Assembly (NCBI GenBank): GCA_963724285.1
Contig: CAVRUD010000018.1
Coordinates: forward strand, 62,001 to 126,000
Direction: 5' to 3'
Source of the DNA: CAVRUD01 sp963724285
GTDB taxonomy: Bacteria > Chloroflexota > Chloroflexia > Thermomicrobiales > UBA6265
DNA: 64,000 nt
Shown here: positions 21,019-31,375 of the stretch, piece after piece
Layout: each line of letters begins with the position of its first letter
Position numbering within the stretch: position 1 is the first letter of the stretch
Position numbers and translations under genes: made by a program
Notes under the pieces: generated by a model
What the model saw: the letters and a program-made list of their open reading frames with translations, nothing else
What the model was told of the DNA's origin: nothing
Databases searched by the model: none

Positions 21019-22520
21019 ATGACGGAGCGCCATTCCCTAACCAAGACCACGCCGACCACATCCACCGGTCAGACGAACCAGGCCGGCGTCGTGGTTATCG
21101 GCGCCGGCATCGCCGGACTCGCCGCCGCCTACCGCCTCTCGACCCTTCTCCCACCTGACATCGGCCAGTCCATCACCCTGATCGAACGAGAGACCCGCCT
21201 CGGGGGCAAACTCCAGACCGAGACGATCGACGAATTCGTCATCGAAGGCGGCCCCGACTCATTCCTTTCGGCCAAACCGCAAGCCCTCGCCCTCTGCACC
21301 GAACTCGGGCTCGCGGGCCACCTACAAGGGACCGATCCCGCCCGCAAAGGCGCCTTCGTTTACCACCGCAACCGCCTCCACCCCCTCCCCGAAGGTTTAA
21401 CGGGGCTCGTTCCCACCAAGCTCGGGCCTGTCTTCCGATCTCGCCTGCTCTCGCCGGGAGGCAAAGCCCGGCTCGCCCTCGACTACGCCATTCCGGCCCG
21501 CCACGCCGATCACGACGAGAGCCTCGGCGACTTCGTCAGCCGCCGCCTCGGCCGGGAAGCCTTCGAGCGGCTGGTGGAACCGCTCATGGCCGGGATCTAC
21601 GCCGGCGACGGCCGCCAGCTCAGCCTGGCCGCCACCTTCCCCCAGCTGCGCACGGGAGAACTGGAACACGGCGGCCTGATCAAGGGGGTCCTCGCTGCCC
21701 GCGCCGCCGCCCCAAAACCTCCATCCGGTTCCGCACGCCAGTCGGCCTTCCTCTCGCCGATCGGCGGGATGGCAGAGATCGTTCAGGCGTTAGAGACTCG
21801 CCTGCATGAGAACGGCGTCCGCATCATGACCGGGCGGCATGCCACCGGCCTTGCCGCGATGCCAGGCCCGGAGGGTGACTACGTTCTCACCCTGGATGGC
21901 CGGGAATCGCTCCAGGCCAGCGCCGTCATCCTTGCCATCCCAGCCTTCGCCGCATCCGATCTCCTCCGTGGGCTCGATCCGCTGGCGTCGTCGATCCTCG
22001 GCCAGATCCCCCACGTCTCGACCGCGACCGTCTCGGTCGCCTACCACAACGACGACGTTCCCCATCCGCTGAACGGCTACGGCTACATCGTTCCCCGCAT
22101 CGCCAACCGCTCGGTCCTGGCCTGCACCTGGACTTCGCGCAAGTGGCGCGGCCGCGCCCCGGATGGCTACACCCTCCTGCGTGCCTTCATCGGCCGCGCT
22201 GGTCAGGAGCAATCCCTGGCGGGATCGGACGACGACCTCATCGCTCTCGCCCAGGACGAAGTTCGCCAAACCCTCAAGATCACCGCGGCGCCGGTGCTGG
22301 CCCGGGTATCGCGCTGGCTCCAGGGAATGCCGCAGTACACCCTGGGCCATCCCGATCGCCTGGTGACCATCGACGAACGGCTCGCCGCCCATCCCGGCCT
22401 CTTTGCGGCCGGAGCCGCCTACCGTGGATCGGCATCCCCGATTGCATCCGCTCCGGCGAAGCCGCCGCCCAGGCCGCCGCGGCCCATCTCGGCCCGATCG
22501 CCCGCAGGTCGGCGGCATAG
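21019..22520 (+). CDS. hemY: HemY-type protoporphyrinogen/coproporphyrinogen oxidase, one frameshift
   Basis: A FAD-dependent oxidase of about 500 residues for a late step of haem synthesis. The N terminus has the dinucleotide-binding motif VVVIGAGIAGLAAAYRL, followed by ERETRLGGKLQTE, EGGPDSFLSAKP and LVEPLMAGIYAGDGRQLSLA, all HemY signatures. The C-terminal FAD block is split: AAGAAYRG is followed by a frame change at about 22425, after which GIPDCIRSGEAAAQAAA completes the motif and ends at TAG 22520. Adding one G to CGTGG restores the frame exactly, so a homopolymer sequencing error is likely. Whether it acts on protoporphyrinogen or coproporphyrinogen cannot be told. The HD gene is divergent. 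Confidence 0.9.
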
Positions 22521-22553
22521 GTCGCCCGTTGGAACGGCTGGCCGCCTTTTGGG

Positions 22554-22683
22554 GCCGCCCGGGGCTCACGGCCCGGGCTAAGAAAGTCAGCCTCTCCGAG
22601 GCTGAAACGAGACGGTTCCGTTAGCCTCGGAGAGGCTGTGACGTTGAGCCCGGGCCAACCTTGGGCCGTGAGCCCCGGGCGGC
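22554..22683. repeat. Nested-hairpin inverted repeat between convergent genes
   Basis: The left arm GCCGCCCGGGGCTCACGGCC matches the reverse complement of the right end (GGGCCGTGAGCCCCGGGCGG). Inside, AGCCTCTCCGAGGCT is itself a hairpin and occurs once in each arm (22590 region and 22623 region). It lies between the hemY and TIGR02588-type stops and may serve as a two-way terminator. Confidence 0.8.
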
Positions 22684-22686
22684 TCC

Positions 22687-23124
22687 TTACGGCAACTGCA
22701 CCGCGCTGATCCGGGCTTCGACCGTATGCGCAGCCACATCGAGCGTCGTCACGATCTCGCCCTCGGCCACGTCGTGGCTGGCGAGCAGGGCAATATCGAC
22801 CGTCGTCTCCTCGACCACCTGGTCGCCCTGGGTGAACTCCACGATCGCGACGATGTCGGTGGCCGCATCGGCGCCGTCGTTGCGGACCTCATACGGGATG
22901 TAGGTCTGGCCATCGCGGACCTCGGCCTGGTCGACCGCCAGCTCGATGGCAACGACGGCGCCGCTGGGGTCGTCCCGCAGGAAGATCTCGGCCAGCGCCG
23001 CCCCGATGAGCGCCAGAACGACCACCGCGCTGATCGCCAGCGTCGTCCACTCGGCCACCGTCCGCTGTTCGGGCCGCTCTTCTTGGTCCTCGCCGCCGGA
23101 CCGCCGGCCGTCCCGCTCACCCAT
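22687..23124 (-). CDS. TIGR02588-type small membrane-anchored protein
   Basis: A 145-residue protein with a charged N terminus, one membrane helix (TLAISAVVVLALIGAALAEI) and an extracytoplasmic beta-rich domain with DGQTYIPYEVRNDGADAAT and VAIVEFTQGDQVVEETTVDI. This pattern fits the TIGR02588 family, which is usually found beside a TIGR02587 (DUF2391) membrane protein, as here. The two are on the same strand with a 27-base gap. The function of the pair is not known. The start at ATG 23124 follows a purine-rich stretch. Confidence 0.7.
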   Translation of the reverse strand: MGERDGRRSGGEDQEERPEQRTVAEWTTLAISAVVVLALIGAALAEIFLRDDPSGAVVAIELAVDQAEVRDGQTYIPYEVRNDGADAATDIVAIVEFTQGDQVVEETTVDIALLASHDVAEGEIVTTLDVAAHTVEARISAVQLP

Positions 23125-23151
23125 ACTCGCCGCCCTTCCACCCGCATTCGC

Positions 23152-24079
23152 TCATTCCGCCAGCCGCCCCGCCGCCCCGCCGATCGCCGCGGGCAGCCCC
23201 AGGATCACGACCTGGGCATAGATCAGCGCCCAATCCGTCTCGAGCGTCGATCTGGCCAAAGAGCGCCAGCAGCGCCGCCGCCGTCACCAGCGACATCAGG
23301 TAGGCGATCACCGTCTCGGTGATCGGCCGCTGGAACACCCCGGTCGATCGCAGCCGTTGCTCCTCTCCCCCGAACCCGGCCACGAAGACGATCCCGTAGC
23401 TCACCGCCAGGGAAAACAGGATGATGAACGGCAGGTACACAACCGGAATCTCGGTCGCCAGCAGGGGAATCTCGTCGGTCGGAGCAATGCTGATCGAGAG
23501 GAACAACGCGCCGCCGAAAGCCGCGCCAAGGTCGAGCGCGACCGCCCGGCTGGGACTCGGGAATGATGGCTCGTCGCGCTCGTCCTCGCCCGCTCCCGTG
23601 CGCGTCTCTCGCCGCCCCAGCAGGTGATTCGCGATGGAGACTCCGACGCTGATCGGCAAGGTGATGACCGCGATCCGCCCGATCGCGACGTTCGAAGGCG
23701 TACTCCATTCGATTTGGTGCAGCAGCGCCAAGCTCATCGTGGCGGCGACGATCGCCAGGGCCGTGGCCTCGACCGCATCGCCGACCGGCCGGACCGATCC
23801 AGGTTCGGCCCGATGGAAGCCGGCGAAGCTCACGAAGGCAAGATTCAGGGCAAAAGCACAGACGAGGAAGACGAGCGGCTTGGCCGGCGATCTTATCTCG
23901 CCCGCCTGCCACATCTCCATCGTATAGATCAGCGGGATGCCGATGAGAAACCCGCCGGTCAGCCCCCGCAGGATGCCGTCGAGTTCACCGGGCCATCCCC
24001 CGGCGTGCGGCCCGCTCCACGCGGCGGTTTGCTGCCGCGCCCGTTCTTGTCCCGCTCCCCGCCCTGCCTGCTCATCCAT
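23152..24079 (-). CDS. TIGR02587/DUF2391-type integral membrane protein, one frameshift
   Basis: About 310 residues with eight or so helices: LTGGFLIGIPLIYTMEMW, PLVFLVCAFALNLAFVSFAG, VAIGRIAVITLPISVGVSIA, GAAFGGALFLSISIAPTDEI, YLPFIILFSLAVSYGIVFV and AYLMSLVTAAALLALFG. This matches the TIGR02587 (DUF2391) family. Near 23245 the frame must change to reach DWALIYAQVVILGLPAAIGG and the stop at 23152. Start ATG 24079 has AGGAG six bases upstream. The TIGR02588 partner follows. One indel, so possibly a sequence error. Confidence 0.8.
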
Positions 24080-24248
24080 CCCCCGCTCCTTAACCCCACG
24101 TGCCGCCCAACCCCGAGCTGGCCACGCCACGGGACCGGTGACCTTGAGCCCGTGAATCAGTGAATCATAGGGTCGGCGTGCCCTCAATTCCTCGGCGGCG
24201 ATTGGCGAACACACCCAATCGCCAGATTGAACCGGCATCCTGCCACTA

Positions 24249-24277
24249 TTGACCAGCCTGTCCCCCCGTGCTACAAA
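24249..24277 (+). promoter_or_regulatory. Putative sigma-70-type promoter of the peptide importer operon
   Basis: TTGACC (24249-24254) and TACAAA (24272-24277) are separated by exactly 17 bases, 156 bases upstream of the first permease start. The rest of the 24080-24432 spacer shows no gene. Confidence 0.5.
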
Positions 24278-24432
24278 CACGTCCCCTGACGAACGACGAC
24301 CGTTTGTGCGGGCCCCCAGTGCCACCGCCGCTATCACCCCCTGACTTCGTCGAAGAGGACCTGCCGCCGCGCCGCGGATTTCGGAATCGGCCGCCCTCTT
24401 CGTTTCGAGATCCGACTCCTCGGGGGAGCCAG

Positions 24433-25386
24433 ATGCAGCGATACATTCTGATGCGACTGTCCCTTGCGATCCCGACCATCCTGGGAGCCGTCACGCTTGT
24501 GTTCTTCGCGATGCAGCTGGCGCCCGGCGACCCGGCCTCCCTGTTTATCCCGCCTGACCTGCCCCCGGCGGACAGCGCCGCGCTCGAGCAGCGGATCAAC
24601 GACAAGTACGGCTTCGATGACCCGCTGCCCGTCCAGTACGGTCGCTACGTCGCGAACCTGCTGACCCTCAACCTCGGGGAATCGCTCCGCGAGGGCACGC
24701 TGATCAGCAACGATCTCAAGGCCCGGCTGCCACACACCTTGCGGCTCGGCATCGGTGCCCTCCTCGTCTCGACCGTCTTGGGAATCGCGCTCGGACTTGT
24801 CTCGGCCATTTTCCGGGGCACCTGGATCGACCGCATCACAATGCTGTTGGCGCTGGTCGGTGTCTCGATCCCGAGCTACTGGCTGGCGTTCTCGCTCATC
24901 CTGCTGCTCTCGATTCAGGTCAATTGGCTCCCACCGTCTGGCCTAGGGGCGACCCCACTGAGCTGGGATGGCATCAAGCACCTCATCATGCCCGTCCTCG
25001 TCTTGTCGCTCGGGACGGCAGGGGCCCTCGCCCGCTACACCCGGGCGAGCATGCTCGACGTCATCAACCGAGATTACGTCCGCACGGCTCGGGCCAAGGG
25101 GGTCCGGGAGCGCAGCGTCATGCTCGGTCACGCCTTCAGGAACGCACTCGTGCCCGTCGTGACGATCCTCGGGCTGAACATCGGCTTCGTCTTGAGCGGC
25201 GCCGTGATCGTCGAGACCGTCTTCGCCCTACCGGGCATCGGCCGTTACCTCGTCGACGGCGTCAACGGTCGGGATTTCCCCGTCGTCCAGGCATCGGTGC
25301 TCGTCATCGCGACCGCCTTCGTCCTCGGCAACTTGCTGACCGACATCCTGATCGCCTACCTCGACCCACGAATCCGCTTTGAATAG
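24433..25386 (+). CDS. Peptide ABC transporter permease, DppB type
   Basis: A 317-residue inner-membrane permease with six helices. The first is YILMRLSLAIPTILGAVTLV with the family tag MQLAPGDPA, and the cytoplasmic EAA loop near residue 215 reads YVRTARAKGVRERSVMLGHA. The end is ETVFALPGIGRYLVDGVNGR and YLDPRIRF, as in DppB/OppB. It forms a heterodimer with the downstream permease to import di- or oligopeptides. ATG 24433 is chosen over an upstream in-frame start because homology begins with MQRYILMRL and GGGGGAG lies just upstream. Confidence 0.93.
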   Translation: MQRYILMRLSLAIPTILGAVTLVFFAMQLAPGDPASLFIPPDLPPADSAALEQRINDKYGFDDPLPVQYGRYVANLLTLNLGESLREGTLISNDLKARLPHTLRLGIGALLVSTVLGIALGLVSAIFRGTWIDRITMLLALVGVSIPSYWLAFSLILLLSIQVNWLPPSGLGATPLSWDGIKHLIMPVLVLSLGTAGALARYTRASMLDVINRDYVRTARAKGVRERSVMLGHAFRNALVPVVTILGLNIGFVLSGAVIVETVFALPGIGRYLVDGVNGRDFPVVQASVLVIATAFVLGNLLTDILIAYLDPRIRFE

Positions 25387-25443
25387 TCAGCTTATCGGCC
25401 CGCGGGCAGGCGGCGGCATGACGGACGGAGACTGGGACCCGCG

Positions 25444-26370
25444 ATGACGACTGAGACCACAGTCCGGCAACCTCTCAGCGAGGCGATCCCGCGCACCTCG
25501 CGCGAGTCGCCCTTAGCAGCGGAGCCTCCCAGGAGCCGCGGCCAGCTTCGGCGCGTCATGCACGAGGTCGCCACGAACCAGTTCGCGCTGATCGGCGCGA
25601 TCTTCCTCGCGACCGTGTTCATGGTCGCGATCCTGGCACCGGTCATCGCCCCGTACGACCCACGGGAACAAAGCCTGCTCACGCGACTCGCGTCCCCGTC
25701 TTCCGAGTACTGGCTTGGCACCGACGAACTGGGCCGGGACGAATTCTCGCGGCTGGTCTGGGGAGCCAGGTATTCACTCTTCATCGGCTTCGCCGGCACG
25801 GCGGGCGGCTTGCTGCTCGGGACGATCATCGGGCTACTGTCAGGGTTCTTCGGCGGCTGGCTCGACACCCTGACCATGCGGATGATCGATATCATGTACG
25901 CCTTCCCCGGGATCCTGCTCGCCATCCTGATCGTCGCGATCGTCGGACCCAGCATCTTCAACCTGATCCTGGTCCTCGCGATTTGGGGCACGCCGACGCT
26001 TTCGCGGATCGTGCGTTCCTCGGTGCTGATGCTGAAATCCGAGGAGTTCGTGCAGGCGGCCACGGCAGTCGGCGCCAGCCGAACCCGGATCATTGCCCGC
26101 CACCTCCTGCCCAACTGCGTCGGCCCGATCATCGTCTACGCGACCCTCGGGTTGGCCGATGCCCTCCTGACGACGGCCAGCCTGGGATTTCTCGGGCTGG
26201 GTGTCCAACCCCCGACGCCCGAGTGGGGCACGATGCTGAGCGTCGGCCGCAACTACCTCCGGGAAGCTCCCCACCTGATGGTCTTCCCCGGCCTCCTGAT
26301 CCTCCTGACCGTCATCTCCCTCAACCTCATCGGCGACTCGCTTCGTGACGCGCTCGATCCCCGCACGTGA
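25444..26370 (+). CDS. Peptide ABC transporter permease, DppC type
   Basis: A 308-residue partner permease. An N-terminal cytoplasmic tail is followed by NQFALIGAIFLATVFMVAIL, the DppC hallmark HWLGTDELGRDEFSRL-like block (here YWLGTDELGRDEFSRLVWGA), and the EAA loop EEFVQAATAVGASRTRIIAR. The end SLNLIGDSLRDALDPR is typical of the family. It lies 57 bases after the first permease. No ATPase genes (DppD/DppF type) follow, so the importer must use ATPases encoded elsewhere. Confidence 0.93.
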   Translation: MTTETTVRQPLSEAIPRTSRESPLAAEPPRSRGQLRRVMHEVATNQFALIGAIFLATVFMVAILAPVIAPYDPREQSLLTRLASPSSEYWLGTDELGRDEFSRLVWGARYSLFIGFAGTAGGLLLGTIIGLLSGFFGGWLDTLTMRMIDIMYAFPGILLAILIVAIVGPSIFNLILVLAIWGTPTLSRIVRSSVLMLKSEEFVQAATAVGASRTRIIARHLLPNCVGPIIVYATLGLADALLTTASLGFLGLGVQPPTPEWGTMLSVGRNYLREAPHLMVFPGLLILLTVISLNLIGDSLRDALDPRT

Positions 26371-26487
26371 TGAACCGCTCAATGCGAACGGCCGCATTCG
26401 GAAAGGAGCCACCCGCCCGCGATCGCCCGTCGCCTTGGTAGTCCCGGCATTCGACCGTCCAGTCGCTCATCCAATGGAGGTCACCCC

Positions 26488-28357
26488 ATGTCAGACCACG
26501 CCAGCACCCCCACCCCCGGACGGATCCCCCTACACCGCCGCAACCTGTTCCGCGTCCTGGCCGGCGGCGCTGCCGCCGCCGGCGCGTTGGGCGGGGTTGG
26601 GTATGCCCCGTCCGCCTTCGGGCGGCAGGGCGAGCCAGGCGGCACAGCGACCATCGTTACCAACGCCAACCCGGCCTCGTGGGACCTCACCAACGCGACC
26701 TGGCCGACCTGGGAAGGGGTCAATTTCCTCTACGACCGGCTGGTGAACTTTGATGAGGAAGAGACCCTGATCCCGGGTCTGGCCCTCACCTGGGACGTGT
26801 CCGCCGACGGCCTGGAGTACACGCTCACGTTGCGCCCTGACGTCACCTTCCACGATGGCACCCCGTTCAACGCGGAGGCCGTCAAGTTCAACATTCAGCG
26901 CCATCTGGACATGCCGGACTCCACCTATTTCGCCACCTTCGAGCCGGTTACCAGCATGGAGGTCATCGACGACCTAACGATCAAGATCGTCCTCAGTGGG
27001 CCCCGGCCCAACTTCGTTTACGATGGCCTCGCCCAGTGGGGCGCCCTCCAGGTCAGCCCGACCGCCTTCACCGAACTCGGCGACCGCTTCGGCGAGGCCC
27101 CGGTCGGGACCGGCCCATTCAAATTCTCCTCGTACGAACCTGGCGCCATGATCACCTATTCCCGCAATGAGGAGTACTGGGACGGGGCGCCCCTGCTAGA
27201 GACCGTCCAGGTCCGGATCATCCCCGAGGCCGCCGTCGCCCTGATCGAGATGGAAGCCGGGACGGTCGACGCGATCCTTGTCCAGCCCAAGGACGTCCAG
27301 GCGATGACCGACCTCGAGATGGTGATTGAGAACCGCGTCTCTCCCGGCTCCGAAATGATGAGCATCAACCTCTCGCAGTCCCCGACCGACGAACTGCTGG
27401 TCCGGCAAGGCGCTGGCCCACGCGATCGACCGGGACGCGATCATCGAGGCGGTCCTGTTCGGCTTCGCCGAGAAGTCCAACGGTGGCGTGACCAGCAATT
27501 CCCCCTTCTACAACCCCGACATCCCTCTGATCGAGTACGACCCGGAGAAGGCCGGCGCCCTCCTTGACGAAGCCGGCTGGGTCATGGGCGACGACGGTAT
27601 CCGCGAGCGGGACGGCCAACCGCTGCGCCTGGCGTTGCTCTCCACTGACTTCACTGACTGGGGGCTGTTCAATCAGATCTTCCAGGAGCAACTCCGCGTC
27701 GTTGGGATCGATACGGAGATCACGACGCTGGAGTGGAACGCGATGCTAGACCAGTGGCGTGAGAATCAGGGGCCCTGGCACATCTCCTACCACCAGCAGG
27801 GCGCGATTATTGCATCTACCAGCCCGATCCAAGCTTCTTGGGTACCAACGGACTACTGGTCGATCAACCAGATCGACGAAGCAACCGCGCCCGACCTTAT
27901 CCCCGTTCGTGAGGAACTCCAGGCCCTCGCCGACGAGTTCGACACCGAGAGCGAGCAGACCCGGCGGCTGGAGATCGCGAAGCGGGCCCAGACCCTCTTC
28001 TACGAGAACCAGCTGACCGTCTGGATGTGGCACCGCGAGACGGTCCACGCGATCCAGCCCCGGCTCAAGGAATACCGCCTGACGCACGCCGGCCGCATCG
28101 TCGAGTTGGACAAGGCTTACGTCGAGGGCAGAGGCGCGGTGCAACCATCGTCGCGGGACGGAGGCAACGCCGCGCTGCCTGCCGCCCGGGACTCAAGTCC
28201 CGGGCTCAGTGACGGAAGTCGGTTAAACCGACTGAAAGCGTGGTCGGACATGCCTCGTCTCGTCCGCAACCTCGTCCATCAGCCGGCTAGAAGAACACGG
28301 CGTCTCGAGGTGCCAGCCGGCTTGAGCCGGCTTCCGTCACTCAGCCCGGGGTTTTGA
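26488..28357 (+). CDS. Peptide ABC transporter substrate-binding protein (SBP family 5), one frameshift
   Basis: The N terminus has a Tat-type signal (RRNLFRVLAGG, then AAAAGALGGVGYAPSAFG). The mature part shows SBP_bac_5 blocks: LTWDVSADGLEYTLTLRPDV, TFHDGTPFNAEAVKFNIQR and VGTGPFKFSSYEPG. Around 27412 an extra C in CGGCAAGGCG breaks the frame; removing it gives KALAHAIDRDAIIEAVLFG, a conserved block. The C-terminal half then runs to RIVELDKAYVEGRG near 28135. The frame stays open into the inverted repeat at 28184-28366 and stops at 28357, so the last 60 or so residues are repeat-derived and may not be native. It follows the two permeases. Confidence 0.88.
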
Positions 28358-28366
28358 ACCCCGGGC
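28184..28366. repeat. Nested-hairpin inverted repeat overlapping the binding-protein 3' end
   Basis: The left arm is the hairpin GCCCGGGACTCAAGTCCCGG followed by GTGACGGAAG and a second hairpin TCGGTTAAACCGA. The right arm is AGCCGGCTTGAGCCGGCT, CTTCCGTCAC and the outer hairpin CCCGGGGTTTTGAACCCCGG. GTGACGGAAG and its complement are perfectly conserved while the hairpins differ in sequence. Confidence 0.85.
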
Positions 28367-28424
28367 GGGGCCGGGGGTGTGCCCCATCGTTGTGCATGGC
28401 GACGAGGTCGGTCGCCCGTCCGGC

Positions 28425-28534
28425 GTAGGGGAGGGTCCTGTGCCCTCCCGATGCCCGACAGGAGGGCATACCCGCGTTCCCATCGACGGCGTTCCGGCCC
28501 GGCGGCCGTGGGAGGGCACCGGACCCTCCCCTAC
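28425..28534. repeat. GTAGGGG-ended inverted-repeat element
   Basis: Ends are GTAGGGGAGGGTCCTGTGCC and GGCACCGGACCCTCCCCTAC, reverse complements with one mismatch over about 25 bases. Outside it, GGGTGTGCCCCA and TGGGGCACACCCC form another flanking inverted repeat. The spacer 28369-28688 holds no gene. Related ends occur at 33441, 36098 and 52432. Confidence 0.85.
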
Positions 28535-28688
28535 GACGACCGGCGCAACACCGTGGGGCACACCCCGGAGCGCCACGGGTTCGACGCCGAGAACCACCAG
28601 ATTATCTCCGCAACCTCTATCATCCCCGGGCGGCAGCGGCGCCAGCGCCAACCGTTTCGCAACGCGCTCTCGTGGAGAAGACCACATC

Positions 28689-31011
28689 GTGCCCAGTCCT
28701 AGCGGCACCCAGCCCGCACTCAACCAAACCTTGCCAGCCGAACGCTACGCCCGCGCCGAGCGATTCCTCCCCTGGAACGCCGCCCAGCTCACCTTCGGCA
28801 TGGGGATCGATCCCCAATGGATCGACGGCGGCGATGGCTTCTGGTTCCGGAGCGAGACCGCCGAGGGGCCCCGCTACCGGCGGGTCGATCCGGATGCAAC
28901 CACCGTACGCCCCGCATTCGACCACGTCCGGCTCGCCGCGGCGCTCAGCCGAGCGATGTCGGCGCCCGTGGACCCCGACCGTTTGGATCTCCATGACCTC
29001 ACATTCCAGCAAGACCCGGAGCGCGTAACGTTCTCCTCCGGAGGCCGTTCCTGGTCCTACGCCGTGGGCGACGACACCTGCGCGCCAGGTGAGTCAACGC
29101 CGGCACCCGACCCCGACGTCGTGCGCTCGCCCGACGGCCGGTGGGAGGCGTTCGTTCGGGACAATGACCTCTGGCTACGCGCTGTTCCCGATGGCACCGA
29201 GCGGCGGTTGACCGATGACGGACAGCCGGGATACGCCTACGGCACGACGCTGGGGTCGCCCCTGGCCTCGGCCGGGCTGGCGGAGCCCGATCCCCCGGTC
29301 GTCCACTGGTCGCCGGACAGCAGCCGATTCCTGAGCTGCCGGATCGACGAGCGCCCCGCGAAGTACCTGCACCTCGTCCAGTCGGTCCCAAAAGACGGCA
29401 CCACTCGCCCCCGTCTGCACTCCTACGCCTACCCGCTGCCCGGCGACGCCGAGGTCCCGCTCACGGAGGTCTGGTGCTTTTCGGTCGACGGCGATGCCGG
29501 TGTCAAGGTCCAGCGGCCCCCGCTGCCGACGATGTACTACGGCGCACCGTTCGAGGACTCCTCGTTGTGGTGGACCGCCGACGGATCGCAACTCTTCCTG
29601 CTCCTCCGCGAGCGTGGTGGGCGCAGCTATGAGCTGATCGCCATCGACACGTCGACCGGCGCAGCCAGGAGCGTCGTTACCGAGCGAACCGACCGCGGCA
29701 TCGACCCGTTCCTCTACTGGGCCGACGTCAATGTCCGCGTCATCGGAGATGGGTCTCAGGTCATCTGGTACGCCCAGCGTGATGGCTGGGGCCACCTCTA
29801 TCTTGTCGATGCCACGACCGGTGCGGAGATCCGGCAACTAACCTCTGGCGCCTTCAACGTCTCGCGGATCGCCCACGTCGACTGAGGACGGTCGCTGGTT
29901 GGCGTTCATGGCGGTCGGCCGCGAACCGGACCGCGATCCGTACCTGAACCACCTCTATCGAGTCGGCCTCGATGGGGGCGAGCCGGAACTCCTGACGCCG
30001 GAGGACGCAGACCACACCGTCCGGTTCTCACCGACGGGCACCCGCTTCGTCGACATCTTCTCCCGCACCGATACCCCACCGGTCGCGCACCTGCGCTCGG
30101 CCACCGGCGAACTGATCATGGAGATCGAGCGGGCCGACATCACGCCACTTCTGGCAACGGGTTGGACCGCGCCGGAGCGATTCACGGCCAAAGCGCGCGA
30201 CGGCATCACCGACGTCTACGGCGTCGTCGTCCGGCCGTCCGGGTTCGATCCCGGTGGCAGCTACCCCGTGATCGACTATATCTACGGCGGGCCGCAGGTG
30301 AACGTCGCGCCGACGACGTTCACCGACGCGACCCCGTTCACGGACCCTTTCCGGGCAGGACGCGGCTCCGGCTTCTGGCAGGCCCAGGCGATCGCCGAAC
30401 TCGGCTTCGTGGTCGTCATGGTCGATGGCCTTGGGATGCCGGGCCGCTCGCGCGCCTACCACGGCGTGAGCTACCGCAACCTTGGCGACGCCGGCCTGCC
30501 CGACCACATCGCGGCAATCCGCCAACTCGGCGACCGCGAGCCCGCCCTCGACCTCAGCCGGGTCGGGATCTACGGCCACTCGGCGGGCGGCTACGCCTCC
30601 GCCCACGCCATCCTGGCCTACCCCGATTTCTACCGGGTCTGCGTCTCCTCCGCCGGCAACCACGACCACCGGCTCGACAAGGCCAGCTGGGTCGAGCGGT
30701 ACATGAGTCCAGAGGTCGGCCCGCACTACGACGAGCAGGCGAATCGCAGCCTGGCGGCCAATCTCGTCGGGAAACTCCTTCTCGTCCACGGCGAGATGGA
30801 CGAGAACGTCCACCCCGCCTCCACCCTGGCCTTCGTCGACGCCCTGATCAAGGCCAACCGGGACTTCGAACTCTTGATCGTCCCGAACCGACCCCACCGG
30901 CTGGACAACGACCCCTACTTCCTGCGCCGCCGCTGGGACTACTTCGTCCGTCACCTGCTCGGCCTGGAGCCGCCGGCTGGCTACCGGATCGCGGAACCGC
31001 CGGGCGGATAA
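28689..31011 (+). CDS. S9 family peptidase (dipeptidyl peptidase IV-like), one frameshift
   Basis: A prolyl-oligopeptidase-clan serine peptidase of about 774 residues. The N-terminal part is a DPP4-type beta propeller (SPDGRWEAFVRDNDLWLRAV; VVHWSPDSSRFLSCRIDE). The C-terminal alpha/beta-hydrolase domain carries the nucleophile motif GIYGHSAGGYASAHA, the Asp in LLVHGEMDENVHP, and His in NRPHRLDNDP. Around 29884-29890 one extra T gives a stop after RIAHVD; removing it yields EDGRWLAFMAVGRE and joins both halves. GTG 28689 is the likely start because homology begins with NQTLPAERYARAERFLPWN. It would release N-terminal dipeptides and fits the adjacent peptide importer. No signal peptide is seen. 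Confidence 0.88.
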
Positions 31012-31142
31012 GACGGTGATGCGAACGAGGATGGGTGAGAGTGCCGTGCGAAAAGCTGACGCCGTGTCGGCGTCGCCCGGTGGATATGGTCCATGCCGCG
31101 CAGGCGCCGCCCGGTAGATACGGTCAATGCCGTCCCGGCGTC

Positions 31143-31294
31143 GCCCGGGGCTCAAGACCCCGGGCTACATTTACGAACCCGGCTGAAGCCGGCTGCCCCC
31201 GTCTCGAGCGGCGGAGAGATCCGATCACCGCCCCGGCGTCGCAGCCCCCTTCAGGGGGGTTATCGGGGTCAGCCCGGGGTCTTTAGCTCCCGGC
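31143..31294. repeat. Nested-hairpin inverted repeat upstream of the nitrilase gene
   Basis: The left arm has the hairpin GCCCGGGGCTCAAGACCCCG followed by AGCCGGCT-type hairpin CCGGCTGAAGCCGG. The right arm has AGCCCCCTTCAGGGGGGTT and GCCCGGGGTCTTTAGCTCCC. It has the same plan as the element at 28184 but the arms are more diverged. Confidence 0.7.
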
Positions 31295-31375
31295 GACGGG
31301 GAGGCCGGATCACCGTTTTCCAACATGACTCTAACCCGCTCCATCCAACCGCCTTCGCCCAAGGAGAATCGCCCT

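Noticed and set aside
28184..28534. Possible CRISPR array from closely spaced repeats
   Set aside because: The repeats are inverted, not direct, unevenly sized, and no cas gene is near.
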